A stretch of DNA of 64,000 bases from Leucobacter sp. G161 (GTDB lineage: Bacteria; Actinomycetota; Actinomycetes; Actinomycetales; Microbacteriaceae). Location of the stretch: assembly GCF_001482305.1 (NCBI RefSeq), contig NZ_LOHP01000058.1:37348-101347 (forward strand), read 5' to 3'. Below are positions 56,820-64,000 of this stretch, piece after piece. The stretch's first letter is position 1. Each line of letters begins with the position of its first letter. The position numbers and the translations under genes are program-made. The notes under the pieces are model-generated. The model was not told the origin of the DNA. It did no database searches and saw only the letters and a program-made list of their open reading frames with translations.

Positions 56820-57905
56820 GGCAGCCGGCAGATCCGCCGTCGCCGTGATCCCGCCGTCGGGCCGTGCGGTGAGCGTGAGCGTTCCGTCGTGCGCGTGAGT
56901 GATGCTCTGCACGATCGCCAACCCCAACCCGACCCCTGAATCGTCGCTGCGGATGCGTTCGACGCCACGCTGAAACGGTTCGGTGAGCGTCGACACGAGC
57001 TCCTGTGGCAGCCGCCGCCCACTATTCTCGACGCACAGAACGGCGCGACCGTCGGCTTCCCAGGTCGTGGCAGTGACCCACCCACCGTCCGTGAGGTTGT
57101 GCACAATCGCGTTGAGGACGAGGTTGCTGGTGAGTTGCAGGAGCAGTGCCGAAGATCCGCTCGCGGCGGCCGGCTCCCCCGCGACCGTCATCGTCACTCC
57201 GCGCGACTCGGCTCGGGGCAGCAGTGCCTCGACGGCCTCGTCTACAAGGAGGGAGATATCCACTGGTGTGCGGGCGAAGGATCGCCGGCCGCTCTTCCCC
57301 AGCGTAAGCATCGACTCCGTCAGATCGATCGCCCTGGCATTCACCGTCCACAGTCGTTCGATGAGTCCGGTCGTCTGCACTTGCGGGTCCTTTCGCGCCA
57401 CGTCGAGCATCGTCTGCGTGATCGAGAGCGGTGTGCGCAACTCGTGAGAGGCGTTCGCGGCGAACCGTTCCTGCTCAGCCACATGCGCTTCGAGCCGGTC
57501 AAGCATGCCGTCGAAGGCATCAGCGAGTTCCCGGAACTCGTCGTCAGAGCCCGCCAACGCGATCCGGGTTCCGTAGGCGCCCGCGCTCACCTGCCTGGTG
57601 ACAGCCGTCATCCGCGCAAGCGGTGCGAGCATGCGGCCCGCGAGCAGCCAGCCGCCGCCGATACCGATCGCGAGCAGCGCAAGCAGCGCCCAGAGCGCCG
57701 GCGGCAGAAACGCCCGAATGAGGTCGTTCCGTCCGGGGAAGAACTGCTGCTCATCTATGAGCGCCGCCCGATCCGGGACGTACCGCAGTAGGAATACCCA
57801 GACGACCGCGAGGATCAACACCTCAGCGATGAGCAAGAACCCCGCGTAGCTGAAGGTGAGCCGCAGTCGCGCGCTCACTCCCCGCCGGCTACTGCGCCGC
57901 GGCAT
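56799..57905 (-). CDS. Sensor histidine kinase
   Basis: A 368-aa membrane kinase with two N-terminal helices and a short external loop of about 25 residues, a HAMP region (GRMLAPLARMTAVTRQ), phospho-accepting His in NASHELRTPLS (about residue 155) and the ATP-binding boxes LVLNAIVHN and DDSGVGLGLAIVQ. The tiny sensor loop suggests it detects membrane-level signals. The start at 57905 overlaps the end of the response-regulator gene by 17 bases; the two form one operon. Confidence 0.92.
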   Translation of the reverse strand: MPRRSSRRGVSARLRLTFSYAGFLLIAEVLILAVVWVFLLRYVPDRAALIDEQQFFPGRNDLIRAFLPPALWALLALLAIGIGGGWLLAGRMLAPLARMTAVTRQVSAGAYGTRIALAGSDDEFRELADAFDGMLDRLEAHVAEQERFAANASHELRTPLSITQTMLDVARKDPQVQTTGLIERLWTVNARAIDLTESMLTLGKSGRRSFARTPVDISLLVDEAVEALLPRAESRGVTMTVAGEPAAASGSSALLLQLTSNLVLNAIVHNLTDGGWVTATTWEADGRAVLCVENSGRRLPQELVSTLTEPFQRGVERIRSDDSGVGLGLAIVQSITHAHDGTLTLTARPDGGITATADLPAASGEIAE

Positions 57906-58578
57906 GAGTGGGATCCACACCGGTCTCAATGCGGTAGCCAACGCCGGGAACCGTCACGATAATCCCCGGTTCCCCAATCCGTTTCCGCAGTGCCGACATG
58001 GTGATCCGCACCGCGTTCGTGAACGGGTCGGCGTTCTCGTCCCACGCCCGCTCGAGGAGTTCTTCAGCGCTCACGACGCCGCCCTCCGCGGACACCAACA
58101 CCTCGAGCACGGCGAACTGTTTCCGTGTGAGCGCGACGTACTTGCCGTCACGGTACACCTCACGGCGAAACGGATCCACCTTCAGCCCAGCGAGCTCCCG
58201 CACGGGCGGCCGGTGGTGCGCACGGCGGCGATCAAGGGCCCGCAATCTGAGAACGAGCTCTTGGAGTTCGAAGGGCTTCGTGAGGTAATCGTCGGCGCCG
58301 AGTTCAAACCCCGAGGCCTTATCGTCGAGCCGGTCGGCCGCCGTCAGCATGAGAATGGGCATCCCCGTGCCAGAGGCGACGATCGTCGCGGCAACCTCGT
58401 CACCTGACGGGCCAGGGATATCCCGGTCGAGCACGGCAATGTCGTACTCGTTCACGCTCAGCAGCTCAAGGGCTTGGTCTCCGTCGCCAGCGATGTCCGC
58501 GGCGATGGCCTCCAGCCGCAAACCATCACGGATGGCCTCAGCCAGGAATGGCTCGTCTTCGACGATTAGTACGCGCAT
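57889..58578 (-). CDS. OmpR/PhoB family response regulator
   Basis: A 229-aa regulator: receiver domain with the acidic pair DE near the N-terminus, phospho-acceptor Asp in IAVLDRDIPG and Lys in YLTKPF, followed by a winged-helix DNA-binding domain (LTRKQFAVLEVLV, ITMSALRKRIG, TVPGVGYRI). The ATG at 58578 is supported by a TACGAT box (minus strand, 58585-58590) six bases before it, so it is probably leaderless. Partner of the adjacent kinase. Confidence 0.94.
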   Translation of the reverse strand: MRVLIVEDEPFLAEAIRDGLRLEAIAADIAGDGDQALELLSVNEYDIAVLDRDIPGPSGDEVAATIVASGTGMPILMLTAADRLDDKASGFELGADDYLTKPFELQELVLRLRALDRRRAHHRPPVRELAGLKVDPFRREVYRDGKYVALTRKQFAVLEVLVSAEGGVVSAEELLERAWDENADPFTNAVRITMSALRKRIGEPGIIVTVPGVGYRIETGVDPTHAAAQ

Positions 58579-58807
58579 ACCCCCATCGTACGAAGGCACC
58601 CATATGCGGAACGTATGAAATTTGCGATTCGTGTTCGTGTTCCCGAGCTTGCGGCCACCCGTTCCCCGGCTCGCCCCGAGTCGGGTGCTCGCTGCGGCTC
58701 CCGCTTAGAGGGACCTCACTGCCGTCGTCGCGTTTGTCGTTCCGCAGTAGACCATTCGACCAGGTTGCTTGCGTTCAAAGCTGGCGTTCGTTAGGAATGA
58801 AAGAGGG

Positions 58808-58829
58808 GCCACACCAACGGCGGTGTGGC
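58808..58829 (+). promoter_or_regulatory. Hairpin in the 5' leader of the ligase gene
   Basis: GCCACACC and GGTGTGGC form an 8-base stem with a 6-base loop, ending 21 bases before the ATG at 58851 and 12 bases before the GAGGAG site. It may be an operator dyad or an RNA element. The rest of 58579-58850 shows no gene. Confidence 0.5.
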
Positions 58830-58850
58830 AACCAACGCAGAGGAGTGGCA

Positions 58851-60605
58851 ATGATGCCGAGAGAATACCTGTGGAATCAGGCTGCCGAATTACTCGCCGA
58901 GCGCCGAGCGCACTGGCCAGCTGATGTCCCGCGCGAGTACGTGGATCCTGCGCCAACGGCCGGGCTCAACGATTACCTCCAGGGGTGGGCACGCGAGCGC
59001 CCCGATACCACCGCGATCCACTTCTACGGCCGCGATATTTCGTATGCGGAGCTCGAACGCAGCGCCGGGGCCTTTGCCGGCTGGCTCCGCGAACGTGGCG
59101 TACACGCGGGCGACCGCGTCGGAGTGTTTCTCGGAAACTGCCCCCAGCTCACCATCGCGCTCCTCGGAATCCTGCGCATCGGGGCGGTGTACGTGCCAAT
59201 CAACCCGATGTTCAAGGCTCGCGAGCTCGCCTACGAACTCGCTGACGCCGGGGTGACACTCTTGCTCACCCACCCGTCTCTCGCCCCCATCGTCGCCGAG
59301 GCGCGCGAAACCGCCCCCGAACACTTCGAAGGCGCGTCGTTGTCAGCGGTCACCCCGGCACTCGATGTCGCGTTCACCGCTCCAGGCGACATGCTCACCG
59401 CCCCGCCGGTACCGCCCGCGCCCTTCCCTGCAGTCACGGCCGGCGAGGGATCCGACTGGGCCGACATCATGCGCGCCGAGCCCGTGCGCCCGATCCGCTG
59501 CGACCGGGACGCGCTCGCCGCGCTGAACTACACGGGCGGCACGACGGGCATGCCGAAGGGCTGCGAGCACACCGAGGGCCACATGATCTACACCGCGCAG
59601 AGCACGCTACTGGGCCAGGGGCGTGTCCCCGGTACACCGCTCGACGACAGTGGACGCGTCCACGTCTCGCTCGGGTTCCTCCCCATGTTCTGGATCGCGG
59701 GCGAGGACATGTGTCTCCTGAATCCGCTGATTGACGGTGCGACAGTGGTGATCATGAGCAGGTGGGACGCGTCGACCGCGCTCGCGCTCATTGAGAGTCA
59801 GCGCGTGACCTGGGTCGCCGCCCAAGCGGATAACTATGTTGAGCTGCTCGAGTCGCCGGAGTTCGCCCACACCGACACGTCATCACTGCAGGAATGCGTT
59901 GCGATCTCGTTCGTACGCAAGCTCGACGTTGCGCTCAGGCGCGAGTGGCAGCAGGCGACAGGAGTACTGCTCCACGAGGCCTCTTACGGCATGACCGAGA
60001 CGCACACCGCTGACACCTTCACGTATGGCCTCCACGCCGATGACCATGACTTGCTCGCTGAGCCAACCTACTGCGGCTATCCGGTGCCCGGCACTTCGAT
60101 CATCGTCGTCGATGATGACCTCCTCCCCGTGAGCATCGGCGAACCGGGGCAGATTCTCGTGAAGTCTCCGTCGGTACTCAAGGCGTATTACAACAAGCCG
60201 GAAGCATCGCGGGAGGCACTGGTGGATGGCTGGCTACTCACCGGTGACACCGGCCAATTCAACGAGCATGGCGGGCTCTCGTACCTGTTCCGTTCGAAGG
60301 AAATGATCAAGGTGAACGGGATGAGCGTGTTCCCGACCGAAGTTGAGGCGTACTTCAAGTCCCACCCCGAGGTTGTCAGAGTCGCAGTGGCGCCACGGGA
60401 GGATCCCGTTGTCGGCCAACGCCCCATCGCCTTCGTTGAACTTTCCCCGGGCGCAACGGCAACCGCGGAGAGTCTCCGCGAGTGGGCGACCACCCAGATG
60501 GCTACGTACAAAGTCCCCGTGATTGTCCTCGTCGACGCCATGCCGATGACCGCAACAGGAAAAATCCGCAAGGTCGAACTTATGAAGGAGCTCACTACAC
60601 CGTGA
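58851..60605 (+). CDS. Acyl-CoA synthetase (AMP-forming), crotonobetaine/carnitine-CoA ligase-like
   Basis: A 584-aa ANL-superfamily ligase that activates a carboxylic acid to its CoA thioester via acyl-AMP. Motifs: LNYTGGTTGMPKGCEHTEGHM (phosphate loop), EASYGMTETHTADT, LLTGDTGQFNEHGGLSYLF, KEMIKVNGM and the C-terminal catalytic Lys in TATGKIRKVEL. The ATG at 58851 follows GAGGAG; a longer open frame upstream lacks homology. Its stop overlaps the carboxylase start by four bases (GTGA), so the two are co-translated and the ligase product is probably the carboxylase substrate. Confidence 0.93.
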   Translation: MMPREYLWNQAAELLAERRAHWPADVPREYVDPAPTAGLNDYLQGWARERPDTTAIHFYGRDISYAELERSAGAFAGWLRERGVHAGDRVGVFLGNCPQLTIALLGILRIGAVYVPINPMFKARELAYELADAGVTLLLTHPSLAPIVAEARETAPEHFEGASLSAVTPALDVAFTAPGDMLTAPPVPPAPFPAVTAGEGSDWADIMRAEPVRPIRCDRDALAALNYTGGTTGMPKGCEHTEGHMIYTAQSTLLGQGRVPGTPLDDSGRVHVSLGFLPMFWIAGEDMCLLNPLIDGATVVIMSRWDASTALALIESQRVTWVAAQADNYVELLESPEFAHTDTSSLQECVAISFVRKLDVALRREWQQATGVLLHEASYGMTETHTADTFTYGLHADDHDLLAEPTYCGYPVPGTSIIVVDDDLLPVSIGEPGQILVKSPSVLKAYYNKPEASREALVDGWLLTGDTGQFNEHGGLSYLFRSKEMIKVNGMSVFPTEVEAYFKSHPEVVRVAVAPREDPVVGQRPIAFVELSPGATATAESLREWATTQMATYKVPVIVLVDAMPMTATGKIRKVELMKELTTP

Positions 60606-63600
60606 CCACGCTGCTTGTCGCTAACCGCGGCGAAATCGCCGTTCGCATCATCCGCACCGCACGCGACATGGGGATCCGCACGGTGGCGGTGTTCCCCGCC
60701 GACGACGCCAGCAGCCTGCACGTGCGGCTGGCGGCTCACGCAGTAGAGCTGGAGGGGATCGGCCCGAGCGCGTACCTCAACGCTGCCCACATCGTGGCTG
60801 CCGCTGTGGAATCGGGGGTCGACCTCGTGCACCCGGGGTACGGGTTCCTTGCGGAGTCCCCCGACTTCGCGAGGGCCTGTGCTGCAGCCGGGCTGATATT
60901 TCTCGGCCCGTCACCCGAGGCGTTGGAGCGTGCCGGAGCGAAGACTGAGACCCAGGCGCTCGCGCGCAGTCTCGGCATCCCGCTGCCGCAAGCGACCGGC
61001 GTGCTCGAGTCAGCGGACCCCGCTCTTGAGCTGCTCGCCACGTACCCCACTGGCATCGCCCTTAAAGCCGTGGCAGGCGGCGGCGGCCGTGGCATCTCGC
61101 TCGTCAGCGATGCCGCCGATGTCCCCGCTGCGCTCGCCCGTTGCCAAGCCGAGGCACGACACGGATTCAGTGATGCGCGAGTGTTCGCGGAACGGCTCAT
61201 TCCCGCTGCCCGGCACATTGAAGTACAGGGCATCGGCGGGCCCGACGGCGTGCGGATCTTGGGTGACCGCGACTGCTCCCTGCAGCGGCGGCGGCAGAAA
61301 GTCATCGAGATTGCGCCGGCCCCCGGCCTCGATCCACAACTCAGGGGCGAGCTGCATGACGCTGCCAGGAGCCTCCTCACCTCCCTCGACTACGTGTCGC
61401 TCGCGACCGTCGAGTTTCTCGTGAGCGGATCCGAGTGGGTGCTCCTCGAAATCAACCCTCGCATTCAGGTCGAGCACACGGTGACGGAGTCCGTGACGGG
61501 ACTCGATCTGGTGGCCTGCCAGATCGAGATCGGCCTCGGCAGATCACTGGCGGAGCTTGGTATTCATGAGGATCTCCCGCTGCCCGTGACGGGCGCGAGC
61601 GGGAGCTCAATCCAATTGCGAATCTCTGCCGAAACCTTCGATGCACACGGAACTCTGCACCCGGCTGTCGGCACTATTCACCACCTCGATCTCCCCACGG
61701 GTCGCGGCGTACGCATCGACACCTGGGTGCAGTCGGGCTCGGAGGTTGGCGCACTCTACGACACACTGCTCGCGAAACTCATCGTCGATGGCCCCGATCT
61801 TGCGGCCGCCTCCCGCCGCGCGGTGGCTGCCCTCACCGAATTCTCCTGCAGTGGTATCGCGACGAATGCGAGCTTCATTCGGGCACTCCTGGGTCTCGCA
61901 GAGCTCGGATCGGTCGACACCCGGTGGATTGACGAGCATCTCGAACGCGTTCTCGCCGAGGCCGGGAACGTTTCACGGGAAACATTTTCATTGAGCGACC
62001 CCGCAAACGGCCTGAACAGGGCTGAGCAGCAGCGGGTCGAGGACGCATTACCTGATCTTGCCCCAGGCGAGGAGCTTGTTCTCGCACCCCTCAGCGGAAC
62101 CATCGTGTCGCTCGAGAGCGCACATGGCGAACTGGGTCTCATCGAGGCCATGAAGATGCATCATCCGATTCTTGCACCGCCGCACGCCGCAGCACGGGCA
62201 CTCGTGTCTGTCGGCACGACGGTCACTGCCGGGCAGCCGGTGTTTGCGGTCCAGCCACGCGAGACGGCTCAGTCGGACACGTCCGCGACGCGCTCCACCG
62301 TTCACCCCGGAGTCGCAGAAGTCACCGCGCGACACCTGGCGGCACTCGACGGTGCGCGCCCCGATGCCGTGGCGAAGGTCCACGCCCGCGACCGGCGCAC
62401 CGCACGAGAAAACCTCGGGGATCTCCTCGTCCCGGGATCCTTCGTCGAATACGGCCCGCTGGTGATCGCTGCACAAACCGCCCGCAGATCGGTTGCCGAT
62501 CTCATCGCGAACACCAGCGGAGACGGCTTGATCGGGGGCGTCGGGCTCGTTCGCACTCCGGATGGCCCCCGCCGGGCCGTCGTGATGAGCTACGACTACA
62601 TGGTGCTCGCCGGCACCCAGGGGGCCAGGAATCATGCGAAGACAGACAGGCTCATTCAGCTCGCCACCTCGAAACGACTCCCGATCGTGTTGTTTGCCGA
62701 GGGCGGCGGCGGCCGCCCGGGCGACACCGACGTCGCCCCGGGGGCACATCTCAATGTGCACACGTTTGCGTCGCTTGCGGCCCTGAAGGGGGTCGTGCCC
62801 ATCGTCTCGATCGTGTCGGGTCGATGCTTTGCGGGCAATGCCGCACTCGCGGGTGTCGGAGATGTGATCATTGCGACTGCGGATGCCAATCTCGGCATGG
62901 GCGGGCCTGCCATGATCGAGGGCGGTGGGCTGGGCAAGTGGGCACCTGAGGACATCGGTCCGGCGAAGCTGCACGCGAGCACCGGCGCGGTTGACATCGT
63001 GGTTGCCGATGACGCTGCCGCGGTTACTGCGGCTCAGGCATTCTTGGCCCTCGTCACCCCCCGCTCCCCCGATGAGTCGGAGGGCGAAGTACACGAAGCC
63101 GCGGTCATCATTCCCGAGCCCGAGCTCGCACAGCGGGCGGTTCCGGGCGATCGACTCCGGGCGTACAGCATGCGTGCGGCGATTGACAGTGTCGTCGACG
63201 TTGACTCGTTCCTGGAATTGCGCCGCGCATTCGCGCCAGGAGCGATCACCGGGTTTGCGCGCGTAGGGGGTCGGGCCGTGGCGGTCATGGCGAATGACAA
63301 CCATCATCTGGGCGGCGCCATCGATGTCGATGCGGCATGCTCGTTCGTTGAACTCCTCGAGGTCGCGAATGCTCACGGGGTGCCCGTGGTGTCATTTGTC
63401 GACACCCCCGGATTCATGGTCGGCCCAGAAGCGGAGCACGAGCCTGGAGTGAAGGCCTTCGGGAAGCTCTTTGCGGCCGGCGCGAAGCTGACCGTGCCGC
63501 TCGGCGCTGTGATTATTCGCAAGGGATACGGACTTGGCGCCATGGCGATGACAGCCGGGTCTCTGGCCGCGAGCCAATTTATTGTCGCCTGGCCGAGCGG

Positions 63601-63820
63601 CGAGCTCGGCCCGATGGGGCTGGAGGGTGCCGTTCGCCTGGGGTACGCCAAGGAACTTGCCGCCATCGAGGATGAGGAGGCGAGAGCTACGCGCTACGAC
63701 GAGCTCGTCGCGGAATCATACGAGCAAGGTCGCGCGATGACCGCGGCAATGCTCTTCGACGTCGACGATGTCATAGATCCAGCGGACACTCGAACGTGGA
63801 TCAGCACCCTGCACCTCTAA
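60602..63820 (+). CDS. Single-chain biotin-dependent acyl-CoA carboxylase (BC-BCCP-CT fusion)
   Basis: A 1072-aa enzyme. Residues 1 to about 445 are biotin carboxylase (LVANRGEIAVRIIRTARDMG, HPGYGFLAES, AGGGGRGISLV, LEINPRIQVEHTVTE). A biotinyl domain follows, with the biotin Lys in EAMKMHHP (about residue 516). From about 560 to the end lies a full carboxyltransferase with both halves (FAEGGGGRPGDTD, GRCFAGNAALAGVGD, FVDTPGFMVGPEAEHEPG, GYGLGAMAMTAGS). Domain order and size match the single-chain long-chain acyl-CoA carboxylases of actinobacteria. It starts at a GTG inside the ligase stop. Confidence 0.94.
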   Translation: MTTLLVANRGEIAVRIIRTARDMGIRTVAVFPADDASSLHVRLAAHAVELEGIGPSAYLNAAHIVAAAVESGVDLVHPGYGFLAESPDFARACAAAGLIFLGPSPEALERAGAKTETQALARSLGIPLPQATGVLESADPALELLATYPTGIALKAVAGGGGRGISLVSDAADVPAALARCQAEARHGFSDARVFAERLIPAARHIEVQGIGGPDGVRILGDRDCSLQRRRQKVIEIAPAPGLDPQLRGELHDAARSLLTSLDYVSLATVEFLVSGSEWVLLEINPRIQVEHTVTESVTGLDLVACQIEIGLGRSLAELGIHEDLPLPVTGASGSSIQLRISAETFDAHGTLHPAVGTIHHLDLPTGRGVRIDTWVQSGSEVGALYDTLLAKLIVDGPDLAAASRRAVAALTEFSCSGIATNASFIRALLGLAELGSVDTRWIDEHLERVLAEAGNVSRETFSLSDPANGLNRAEQQRVEDALPDLAPGEELVLAPLSGTIVSLESAHGELGLIEAMKMHHPILAPPHAAARALVSVGTTVTAGQPVFAVQPRETAQSDTSATRSTVHPGVAEVTARHLAALDGARPDAVAKVHARDRRTARENLGDLLVPGSFVEYGPLVIAAQTARRSVADLIANTSGDGLIGGVGLVRTPDGPRRAVVMSYDYMVLAGTQGARNHAKTDRLIQLATSKRLPIVLFAEGGGGRPGDTDVAPGAHLNVHTFASLAALKGVVPIVSIVSGRCFAGNAALAGVGDVIIATADANLGMGGPAMIEGGGLGKWAPEDIGPAKLHASTGAVDIVVADDAAAVTAAQAFLALVTPRSPDESEGEVHEAAVIIPEPELAQRAVPGDRLRAYSMRAAIDSVVDVDSFLELRRAFAPGAITGFARVGGRAVAVMANDNHHLGGAIDVDAACSFVELLEVANAHGVPVVSFVDTPGFMVGPEAEHEPGVKAFGKLFAAGAKLTVPLGAVIIRKGYGLGAMAMTAGSLAASQFIVAWPSGELGPMGLEGAVRLGYAKELAAIEDEEARATRYDELVAESYEQGRAMTAAMLFDVDDVIDPADTRTWISTLHL

Positions 63821-64000
63821 GAAGCTCCGTGCGCGCCCGTACGGCCCGCTAGCGAGCGTTCGGGCGGCGCGGGTGGGGTGGGGGCGCTTGGCCCCAGAAC
63901 GCCGCACAGGAGCCCTCCTGGGGTTATAGGACAAAACGTGTGGATGGAATCCCGATCTAACCGCACCACCATGCGGTAAACCAAGGCACACTATGCTCCG
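63821..64000. other. Non-coding tail of the window
   Basis: No gene is supported in these 180 bases. ACCGCA and TGCGGT (63960-63965 and 63972-63977) form a short hairpin that could be part of an operator or leader for a gene beyond the window. Confidence 0.4.

Noticed and set aside
62048..63376. 442-aa open frame on the minus strand
   Set aside because: Shadow of the carboxyltransferase domain of the single-chain carboxylase.

Overview
The window is high-GC DNA from an actinobacterium, most likely a Microbacteriaceae member of the Leucobacter type. Support: actinobacterial families (CrgA, class E sortase, PASTA kinases, class Ib ribonucleotide reductase), the gene order tRNA-Leu(CAG)-fhaA-fhaB-pstP-rodA-pbpA-pknA-pknB-pabA-sortase-crgA-rhomboid-ppiA, and many genes whose start codon lies exactly 6 bases after a TANNNT -10 box (leaderless). 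The genus is an inference.

Layout. 1-7744: an acetamidase/formamidase fragment coupled to an aromatic amino acid permease; a LysA-like PLP decarboxylase; a YtrA-type GntR/ABC-2 operon with a clear operator; a YchJ-like protein; an alanine/sodium symporter; an OhrR-like MarR regulator in which Ser replaces the peroxide-sensing Cys. 7850-11467: a CopB-type P1B ATPase with a CsoR-like operator, a HAD phosphatase and a pentapeptide-repeat protein. 11590-16080: the nrdI-nrdE-nrdF-flavoprotein operon behind two palindromes; nrdF carries a 1-base frameshift. 16099-30188: two very large LPXTG wall proteins. The first (2464 aa) is intact; the second is cut by an IS30 element lying in the remnant of another IS30-like element, and also has a frameshift. 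30502-43384: the conserved signalling/cell-shape block known to lie near oriC in actinobacteria, with a frameshifted rhomboid protease. 43454-47559: conserved hypothetical, NUDIX, alpha/beta hydrolase, EamA exporter, LysR regulator.

47572-51992: a valine-catabolism operon (mmsA, acyl-CoA dehydrogenase, mmsB) with a TetR regulator and operator. 52024-56139: an acyl-CoA ligase with an in-frame stop, a cyclase-family hydrolase and a thiolase. 56262-58578: a VanZ-like protein and a two-component system. 58851-63820: an acyl-CoA ligase translationally coupled to a single-chain biotin-dependent acyl-CoA carboxylase.

Four otherwise well-conserved genes each contain one disabling lesion (two 1-base deletions, one 1-base insertion, one nonsense codon). 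Either the assembly has residual errors or some genes are decaying; raw reads would decide. No rRNA, CRISPR array, prophage or replication origin is visible. The least ordinary material is the nested IS30/adhesin locus, the ligase-carboxylase pair and the widespread leaderless promoter geometry.
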